Assembly (NCBI GenBank): GCA_002693605.1
Contig: NZQO01000077.1
Span: 1 to 28,261, forward strand
Length of the DNA stretch: 28,261 nt
Direction of reading: 5' to 3'
Source: Flavobacteriaceae bacterium
Lineage (GTDB): Bacteria; Bacteroidota; Bacteroidia; Flavobacteriales; Flavobacteriaceae
Below the pieces are notes generated by a model. The model searched no databases. It was given only the letters and a program-made list of their open reading frames with translations, and was not told where the DNA came from. Position 1 is the first letter of the stretch. Each line of letters starts with the position of its first letter. Positions 8,485-14,058 of this stretch are shown here, piece after piece. Both the position numbers and the translations under genes were made by a program.

Positions 8485-9537
8485 TTAGTCCATTGTGGCA
8501 AGTTCCCGGTTGGAGAGACCGTTCTCGTAATAGCGTTTATATTCTATTTTGCGTTCTATGGCTTTAATAACAGTTTCGCTGAAATTGGGATACCCAATCG
8601 CCTCGCAATAATCCAAACCGCCAGGGCTTAATACGTTGATTTCTATAAGTTTATCGTTCACAATATCAAGGCCTACGAAAAACAGTCCGTCGCGAATTAG
8701 CTTCGGGGCGGTTACATCGACAATGCGTTGCATTTCTGGCGTTAGTTTTGCTTTTTCGGCCTTGGCACCCAGAGCCAGATTGCTCCTAAATTCGCCCTTG
8801 TCATTATTTACCCTGCGTATTACGGCTTGGTGGCCATCTTCCTCTAAAATTTTCCCATTCATCAAGATAACCCGTACGTCACCCTTCGAAACTTCGGGCA
8901 GAAATTCCTGTGCAATGATATAGCCCTGATCGCTTATAGTCTCTATAATTTGGTTGAAATTTTTCTTGTCCTCGCCTATGAGATACACGTTTTGCCCACC
9001 AGAACCTTCCAAAGGTTTCAGCACCATTTTCTTTCCAACTTGTTTCCAGAATTCAAGCAAATCCTCCTTACTTCGTGTAATTAGGCTGTTTGGCTTAATA
9101 ATGGCCGGCAATTCTTCAAAATATAATTTGTCGATGAAGGCGTGTGACATAGCGAAGGCGTCGTTCAGGACCAAGACGCCCGACTGCTGAATCATTCTAG
9201 CGAAGGCGATGCCGCTATGCTCGGCCCAATGCCTATCGTCGGTTTCCTCGGTGGGATTATTCCGCAGAAAAAGTACGTCAATCTCGGCGCTGCTCACGAC
9301 CTCAGTTTTCAGCGAGTTGTCCTGGACCCGTTCCCAGAACTTCTCGATACTTCTGGATTTAGGCGATGCAGGAACTTTTTTGCAGCGCAGGTGTATAGGC
9401 TTGTCGTGGTGAAAAATAAAGTCGCCAACGCCCATAACCAGAAGGTCGTGCCCGCGCTCATGTGCTTTTTTCATAAGAACAACCGAGGTTCCTATAGCTT
9501 CGGTGGAAATATCACTTATAACAAAACAAATTTTCAT
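8485..9537 (-). CDS. Glutathione-synthase-like ATP-grasp ligase
   Basis: An ATP-grasp enzyme of 350 residues resembling GshB/RimK: ligases that activate a carboxylate as acyl phosphate and join it to an amine. Seen: an N-terminal Rossmann-like domain (MKICFVISDIS), the nucleotide-binding strand and glycine loop MVLKPLEGSGGQNVYLI, the hinge YIIAQEFLPEVSKGDVRVILMNGKIL, and the metal-binding end LIEINVLSPGGL. True glutathione synthesis would need a gamma-glutamylcysteine synthetase; none is nearby. Its neighbours are a metallopeptidase (overlapping by four bases, ATGA) and an amidohydrolase, so it more likely makes an amide bond in a small peptide or on a protein tail that these enzymes can cut. 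That role is inference. The database name would probably be 'glutathione synthetase'. Confidence 0.85.
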   Translation of the reverse strand: MKICFVISDISTEAIGTSVVLMKKAHERGHDLLVMGVGDFIFHHDKPIHLRCKKVPASPKSRSIEKFWERVQDNSLKTEVVSSAEIDVLFLRNNPTEETDDRHWAEHSGIAFARMIQQSGVLVLNDAFAMSHAFIDKLYFEELPAIIKPNSLITRSKEDLLEFWKQVGKKMVLKPLEGSGGQNVYLIGEDKKNFNQIIETISDQGYIIAQEFLPEVSKGDVRVILMNGKILEEDGHQAVIRRVNNDKGEFRSNLALGAKAEKAKLTPEMQRIVDVTAPKLIRDGLFFVGLDIVNDKLIEINVLSPGGLDYCEAIGYPNFSETVIKAIERKIEYKRYYENGLSNRELATMD

Positions 9538-11390
9538 GTGGTTATTAAGTTTGAAAGGGGCATCCCTTGGTTTAACTGTTCTAATTTTTGGGTTACATTA
9601 TCGTGCATTAAATATCTTGGCTTTAATTTAGGCGGCACCAAAAGTCCCCGATTGGTAAGATCTTGCATAACGGTTACGTGTTTCAATGCGAATTTTCCCG
9701 CGAGCAAAGGTTCCATTGCGCCGCCATCGGCAAGGTAATCGCGCAGCTCGACCAATCCCTTCAGGTAAATGATGTCCTTGAGGAACCCCCCTCCCTGGAA
9801 CATACGCGATGTTATGTTGAAGGCCCGTTCCTTGCTAAAGTCGTGATCGGAATAGAGTAATTGAAACATTTGTTTGAAATTGGCACCGGCCAATAGCGCA
9901 TTTCCGGCTATGACTCTTCCCGCTAATAATCGCAAACGATTGCCTGAGAGTCCGTCAATTAGGTATTCCGACAGCACTGCCAAACCTTCTTGAAGCGAAT
10001 CATAATCTGCTAAGCCGGCCGATAGTTGACTTAAGGGCTGTTGCCTTCCATTATAGTAGGTAAGGGCGTGGGTGCCAATCTCGTGCTGTATCAGGGCGCT
10101 TGCCTCATTTTCGGTCAACGTATAGTCGGAAGGCAAATAAAGCTCTCCTTGCGAAACCATCATCACGTTAACATCGTCGCGAATGTGGACGGCACAGTTA
10201 AAATTCGCGTCCTGTCGTCGTAGAAACTCAAATTCTTGTTTGGCAAGCTCCTTAAAGGCGTTACTGTCAAGTTCCTTTCGTTGCTCCTGACTATGGTCTT
10301 CATCAATATCGTTCAATATATTCTCGGCGGCCTCTAGCACCTCCGGCTGCATACCTTTGTACAAACGTACGCTGCTATAAAAGAAATTCTTCGAGCCACG
10401 CTCCTTTAGCATGGTAAGTTGTTGGTCTATTTCCTCGCGCTTCTCGTCAAAAAGGTAGGCGAGGGCAGGGTCGTCTATTTCATCGATTCTGAGATTGTAG
10501 AGCTTTCGTTTCAGCAAATCGGGGTCGACGGGCAGCAGTCGATAATGGTACTTTTCCACGTCGGAAAAATCAGTTTCAAAGAATATTTCACGAATGGACT
10601 GAATGTTAACTGGTGCCACCAGCAGTAAAAATTGATACTGCGACTCGATTTCGGTGAGCTGTCGGTCTATCTTGAAAACTTCTGAATGAATATCGCGCTT
10701 GCCCAACGCATGATAGCTTGCCAATTTCGACGTGGTTTGAACCCTTATAAACTCGAACACTGCCCTGTGTAGCGCTTGGGTAAACTGATTGCGAAACTGT
10801 CTAAAGTACACCGGAAAAAATTTTCCTTTTCCGTTGCGGTATACGGGCGGAACTTCTAGGCTAATTAAAGTACCGCCGCACCGCCTAATTTCTGAAAGGT
10901 CCAGGAGGTCCGTGTCCTCGTGTAGCGGCCTTTCCAAACTCTGTTCAACCCGGGCCGTTAGCTGTACGTCAAGGCGCCTACTGTCAATTTTGCACAGTGA
11001 ATCCTTTAGCACATCTAACGATACGGGTAGCTTTTGCGCCGGGCCTCGTATTATGAAGGCGTTGCTATTGGTGGGGCCACTAGATAATTCAACCAAGAAA
11101 TAGGACCCAAACCTATCGGCCAGATTTTCAGTTATTTTAAAGAGAAGATTTTTGAAAAACGGTAAATTATCCTCTCCCATAACTATATATGAAGCGCCAC
11201 TGCGTGCCAACCTCAAGGTTCCGGCATCTTTTGGTTTTTGGCGGTACACCAGCAGCGCGGGGACTTCGTGCTCAATAAACAGAAATCCGTCGTAGGGGAG
11301 GGGGCAAATGGTTCGGTCGCCACGCTCCAGTTCGGCCAGAATGGTCTCAATTTTCTTTTTGTCTTCAGAAAGGGTAGTGGTAGAATCCAT
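9534..11390 (-). CDS. DUF1704 metallopeptidase (QEGLA-motif protein)
   Basis: A 618-residue protein of DUF1704, often named 'flavohemoglobin expression-modulating QEGLA motif protein'. The zinc site is complete: HEIGTH at 436-441 (HExxxH, with one residue more than the usual HExxH) and the third ligand Glu at 468 in LQEGLAVLSEYL. The same HExxxH...E arrangement defines the animal tubulin carboxypeptidase MATCAP, a member of this family. The N-terminal 200 residues hold no motif I can name; the middle (about 230-390) is helical and charged. No signal peptide is seen, so it acts in the cytoplasm. It is first in the cassette, its stop overlapping the ATP-grasp start (ATGA). A C-terminal trimming role on the ligase product is plausible but unproven. 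Confidence 0.88.
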   Translation of the reverse strand: MDSTTTLSEDKKKIETILAELERGDRTICPLPYDGFLFIEHEVPALLVYRQKPKDAGTLRLARSGASYIVMGEDNLPFFKNLLFKITENLADRFGSYFLVELSSGPTNSNAFIIRGPAQKLPVSLDVLKDSLCKIDSRRLDVQLTARVEQSLERPLHEDTDLLDLSEIRRCGGTLISLEVPPVYRNGKGKFFPVYFRQFRNQFTQALHRAVFEFIRVQTTSKLASYHALGKRDIHSEVFKIDRQLTEIESQYQFLLLVAPVNIQSIREIFFETDFSDVEKYHYRLLPVDPDLLKRKLYNLRIDEIDDPALAYLFDEKREEIDQQLTMLKERGSKNFFYSSVRLYKGMQPEVLEAAENILNDIDEDHSQEQRKELDSNAFKELAKQEFEFLRRQDANFNCAVHIRDDVNVMMVSQGELYLPSDYTLTENEASALIQHEIGTHALTYYNGRQQPLSQLSAGLADYDSLQEGLAVLSEYLIDGLSGNRLRLLAGRVIAGNALLAGANFKQMFQLLYSDHDFSKERAFNITSRMFQGGGFLKDIIYLKGLVELRDYLADGGAMEPLLAGKFALKHVTVMQDLTNRGLLVPPKLKPRYLMHDNVTQKLEQLNQGMPLSNLITT

Positions 11391-11433
11391 AATTTATAGA
11401 TGCGCAATTCTTCAGGTTCTAGCCAAATAAGAT

Positions 11434-11463
11434 AAAAAAACACCCCGTGGAATGTGGGGCGTT
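11434..11463 (-). terminator. Rho-independent terminator of asnB
   Basis: On the minus strand ACGCCCC pairs with GGGGTGT (one G-U pair) across a 9-base loop, followed by a run of seven T. It lies about 58 bases after the asnB stop and separates asnB from the DUF1704 cassette, whose first ATG is at 11390. The cassette promoter must overlap or follow this hairpin; I could not identify it with confidence. Confidence 0.85.
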
Positions 11464-11521
11464 TAATGTTTATTTAACGGGAAATTAGTAGGTAGGCCGT
11501 GAAATGTTAAAGGAAGGTGTG

Positions 11522-13192
11522 CTATTTGTTATGGGCGTCGCTATGCACCCTAGCCACAGCACGACCACTAGGATCGTTCATGTTCTTGAAACTCTCATCC
11601 CATTCAAGAGCAGCTGGGCTGCTGCAGGCCACGCTGGGGAGGGAGGGCACGCTCAAGGCAGCTGTATCGCTGGGGAAATGTTCCTCAAAAATACTACGGT
11701 AATAAAATTCCTCCTTGCTGCTAGGGGTTTGTATGGAAAAACGGTACTGCGCGTTTGCCATTTGCTCGTCGCTTACCTTTTGGTTAACCATATCTTTCAA
11801 CGTATCGATCCAGCTATAGCCCACACCGTCGCTAAATTGTTCTTTTTGGCGCCACGCAACGCTCTCGGGCAGCATATCTTCAAATGCCTTTCTGAGCACC
11901 CATTTTTCCATCCGTTCGCCATTAATCATTTTATCATTTGGGTTAATTCGCATGGCAACGTCCATAAATTCCTTGTCCAAAAATGGAACCCGTCCCTCAA
12001 TACCCCAAGCGGCAAGGCTCTTGTTGGCCCGGAGGCAATCATACTGATGCAATTTGTCGAGCTTCCTCACCGTTTCTTTGTGGAATTCCTCGGCGTTAGG
12101 GGCTTTGTGAAAGTAGAGGTATCCACCAAAAATTTCATCACTCCCTTCTCCGCTTAATACCATCTTAATACCCATGGCTTTGATGGCCCTCGCCATGAGG
12201 TACATAGGTGTGGAGGCGCGGATTGTCGTTATATCGTACGTTTCCAGGTGATAGATAACATCACGAATGGCATCGATACCTTCCTGAATGGTAAATTTGA
12301 TTTCGTGGTGCACCGTACCCAGGTGATCGGCTACCTTCTGTGCGGCGGCGAGGTCGGGACTACCTTCCAGGCCTATGGCAAATGAGTGCAGGCGCGGGTA
12401 CCAGGCATTCTCAATATCGCCGCTCTCAATGCGCTTATCGGCATATTTTTTAGCTACGGCCGAGGTTATCGAGCTGTCCAGTCCGCCACTTAGGAGCACC
12501 CCGTAGGGCACGTCGCTCATCAACTGCCTGTGCACGGCGGCATCAAGCGCATCGCGGAGCTCTTGTATGGAAGTATCGTTGTCCTTCACATTCGCATAGT
12601 CCATCCAATCACGCGTCCACCAACGTTTTAGTTCGCCATCGGCGCTATGCAGGTAATGCCCGGGAGGGAACAGCTCGATCTTGGTACAAACGCCTTCCAG
12701 CGCCTTCAGCTCTGAAGCGACGTAAAACGTTCCGTTCTTGTCCCAGCCCATATAGAGTGGTATAATACCCATATGGTCGCGGGCAATTAGGTATTCATCT
12801 TTCTCCACATCGTAGATGGCAAAGCCGAATATTCCGTTTAGCTCATCGAGAAAATTGGCTCCCTTTTCTCTGAAAAGGGGCAAAATTACCTCACAATCTG
12901 ATTGGGTTTGGAAAGCATAGCGTCCCTCGAACTGCTTGCGAAGCTCGCGGTGGTTGTAGATTTCACCATTGGCAGCGAGAACTAGATTTTTATCTTCTGA
13001 AAACAGCGGTTGCTTGCCCGATGTGGGGTCTACAATGGCCAAGCGTTCATGGGCCAAGATGGCCTTGTCGTTGGCGAATATCCCGCTCCAATCGGGTCCC
13101 CGATGCCGTATGCATTTTGCCATCGATAAAATTTGATGGCGTAATGTTTCCGATGATTCCTTTAGCTGAAAAGCACATACAATTCCACACAT
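11522..13192 (-). CDS. asnB: Asparagine synthetase B (glutamine-hydrolysing)
   Basis: It makes asparagine from aspartate, ATP and glutamine-derived ammonia. The 556 residues are of AsnB length. The class II glutaminase domain starts at the nucleophile Cys2 (MCGIVCAF), which fixes the start codon, with RHRGPDWSG, AIVDPTSGKQPLF and LAANGEIYNHRELR following. The synthetase domain has the pyrophosphate loop LLSGGLDSS at 234-241, MVLSGEGSDEIFGGY, and the late WGIEGRVPFLDKEFM and RQKEQFSDGVGYSWI blocks. Upstream lies a full leader-peptide attenuator rich in Asn codons (13249-13365), so expression should fall when asparaginyl-tRNA is plentiful. A terminator follows at 11434-11463, making asnB a single-gene unit. 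Confidence 0.97.
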   Translation of the reverse strand: MCGIVCAFQLKESSETLRHQILSMAKCIRHRGPDWSGIFANDKAILAHERLAIVDPTSGKQPLFSEDKNLVLAANGEIYNHRELRKQFEGRYAFQTQSDCEVILPLFREKGANFLDELNGIFGFAIYDVEKDEYLIARDHMGIIPLYMGWDKNGTFYVASELKALEGVCTKIELFPPGHYLHSADGELKRWWTRDWMDYANVKDNDTSIQELRDALDAAVHRQLMSDVPYGVLLSGGLDSSITSAVAKKYADKRIESGDIENAWYPRLHSFAIGLEGSPDLAAAQKVADHLGTVHHEIKFTIQEGIDAIRDVIYHLETYDITTIRASTPMYLMARAIKAMGIKMVLSGEGSDEIFGGYLYFHKAPNAEEFHKETVRKLDKLHQYDCLRANKSLAAWGIEGRVPFLDKEFMDVAMRINPNDKMINGERMEKWVLRKAFEDMLPESVAWRQKEQFSDGVGYSWIDTLKDMVNQKVSDEQMANAQYRFSIQTPSSKEEFYYRSIFEEHFPSDTAALSVPSLPSVACSSPAALEWDESFKNMNDPSGRAVARVHSDAHNK

Positions 13193-13227
13193 AATAGTAT
13201 TTTTTGGTTAGTTGGTCAATCATTTCG

Positions 13228-13243
13228 GTTTCCAATGGGAAAC
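13228..13243 (-). other. Small hairpin in the asnB 5' UTR
   Basis: GTTTCC and GGAAAC form a 6-bp stem with a 4-base loop, after the attenuator terminator and 36 bases before the asnB ATG. It may only protect or space the 5' end of the read-through mRNA; no other role is evident. Confidence 0.4.
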
Positions 13244-13248
13244 GCTGT

Positions 13249-13287
13249 AAAACAAAAAGCCCGTCAAGTTTCAAAAACCTGACGGGC
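13249..13287 (-). terminator. Attenuator terminator of the asnB leader (segments 3:4)
   Basis: Read on the minus strand, GCCCGTCAGGTTT pairs with AAACTTGACGGGC: a 13-bp stem with a single G-U pair and a three-base loop (TTG), followed by TTTTTGTTTT. It lies between the Asn-rich leader peptide and asnB, about 56 bases before the asnB ATG, where a terminator makes sense only as a regulated one. Its 5' arm overlaps the antiterminator segment. Confidence 0.92.
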
Positions 13288-13309
13288 GGTATATCGCGAC
13301 AAGTTTTTG
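13272..13309 (-). promoter_or_regulatory. Antiterminator pairing of the asnB leader (segments 2:3)
   Basis: Segment 2, CAAAAACTTG (13309-13300), begins at the base right after the leader-peptide stop codon. It pairs with segment 3, CAGGTTTTTG (13281-13272), over 10 bp with one U-G pair. Segment 3 holds the loop-proximal half of the terminator 5' arm, so the two structures exclude each other. A ribosome that reaches the stop codon would cover segment 2 and let the terminator form; one stalled on Asn codons would leave it free. Confidence 0.85.
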
Positions 13310-13365
13310 CTACGGCAACGGGTTATTATTGTTGTTATTTAAGTTGAAGCGTACCATAAACTTGT
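13299..13365 (-). promoter_or_regulatory. Pro-terminator pairing of the asnB leader (segments 1:2)
   Basis: ACAAGTTT (13365-13358), the eight bases just before the leader AUG, is perfectly complementary to AAACTTGT (13306-13299) inside segment 2. When the leader is not translated this pairing would lock up segment 2, favour the terminator and also hide the leader start region. This is the third structure expected of a classical attenuator. Confidence 0.7.
13310..13357 (-). CDS. Asn-rich leader peptide of the asnB attenuator
   Basis: A 15-codon reading frame, ATG to TAG, encoding MVRFNLNNNNNNPLP. Seven of 15 residues are Asn, six of them in a row (AAT AAC AAC AAT AAT AAC, 13339-13322). It lies 117 bases before the asnB start on the same strand, and its stop codon touches the antiterminator segment. 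Asn codons directly upstream of an asparagine synthetase, between mutually exclusive hairpins, are the hallmark of ribosome-mediated attenuation sensing charged tRNA-Asn. It is too short to be called by normal gene finders. There is no Shine-Dalgarno sequence, as is usual in this phylum. The peptide itself probably has no function. Confidence 0.9.
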   Translation of the reverse strand: MVRFNLNNNNNNPLP

Positions 13366-13422
13366 AGAGTTTGTATTTCGTTATTGGTAAATATTCAGTA
13401 AAAAAATTGATTATTCCAAATA

Positions 13423-13445
13423 AAATTCAATAAAACATTGAATTT
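13423..13445 (-). terminator. AT-rich inverted repeat after the 13463-13993 gene
   Basis: AAATTCAAT and ATTGAATTT form a perfect 9-bp stem with a 5-base loop, beginning 17 bases after the stop of the upstream secreted-protein gene on the minus strand. The stem is weak and only a short T-rich stretch follows (TATTTGG). It may terminate that gene before the asnB leader starts, or be an operator for the leader promoter, which I could not identify. Confidence 0.35.
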
Positions 13446-13462
13446 AAAATGCAGATATTGGT

Positions 13463-13993
13463 TTATTGCGTAAATAAAATAACTTCAGGCGGCAAGGTGC
13501 TTTTGTCTATCCTATTTCCATTTATGTCATAATACGCCTGCTGTACCAGGGCGTTTTCGCGAATTCGCACTTCATAGATTTCCCTTTTTGGTGAATAGAC
13601 CGTAAGGAAGTTTGCGTGGTCAATCTCGAAATTCTTAAACTCGAACTGCAGCTTAAGACGAACTGTTTCGGGAATATTTTCTGGGGGCATATACTGGTTC
13701 TGGAAGATAAGCTCCCCGCTGGGCAGGTAGGATGCCGAAAATCCGGCCTTACCGTCGCGCTCGAACTTGGCGATGTAGCGCACGGCATCGTCTTCATTGG
13801 CATCGAAACCCTCTTCTTTTTGCCATTCGGTAATGAAGGCCGAAGGAAAGAAATAGGCTTGGGTATCTAGTACCACCTGGGGTACTTCGGCTTCGGGAAT
13901 TGTGGGCACGTCAATATCAATGTCAATATCCTGCGCGAAACTCTGTAATGGGAGCAGTGCCAAAAGTAGGGCAAGGGTAAAATAGGTCTTCAT
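13463..13993 (-). CDS. Secreted hypothetical protein, PepSY-like pattern
   Basis: A 176-residue exported protein. Residues 1-20 (MKTYFTLALLLALLPLQSFA) form a signal peptide with cleavage before QD. The mature N-terminus is an odd alternating acidic run, DIDIDIDVP, coded by a short tandem of near-identical hexamers. The rest (FITEWQKEEGFDANEDDAVRYIAKFERDGKAGFSASYLPSGELIFQNQYMPPENIPETVRLKLQFEF ...) has the rhythm of periplasmic PepSY-like domains: a Trp near the start, 'Y.A.F..DGK' and 'Y.PSGEL', then 'IPETV'. I do not recognise it beyond that and assign no function. It stands alone between the E1 gene and the asnB attenuator. Confidence 0.75.
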   Translation of the reverse strand: MKTYFTLALLLALLPLQSFAQDIDIDIDVPTIPEAEVPQVVLDTQAYFFPSAFITEWQKEEGFDANEDDAVRYIAKFERDGKAGFSASYLPSGELIFQNQYMPPENIPETVRLKLQFEFKNFEIDHANFLTVYSPKREIYEVRIRENALVQQAYYDINGNRIDKSTLPPEVILFTQ

Positions 13994-14058
13994 AGTGCTG
14001 TGTTTCAGTTTTCTCTATAAGATACACAGATTGACCTATACTTGCGCGTACTTTATGA

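Noticed and set aside
8472..8501. A 10-residue N-terminal extension of the amidohydrolase.
   Set aside because: It would overlap the end of the ATP-grasp gene; the ATG at 8471 has a purine-rich stretch before it and matches the family start.
8485..9537. Calling the ATP-grasp gene gshB.
   Set aside because: No gamma-glutamylcysteine synthetase is near and the neighbours are a peptidase and an amidohydrolase, so the glutathione role is unsupported.
11504..12157. A 217-codon open frame on the plus strand.
   Set aside because: Antisense to the conserved C-terminal half of asnB, with no recognisable domain; a shadow frame.
13905..13935. Short tandem repeat coding DIDIDID in the secreted protein as a possible microsatellite or phase-variable site.
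   Set aside because: Only about three imperfect hexamer units, in frame, so length changes would not shift the frame.
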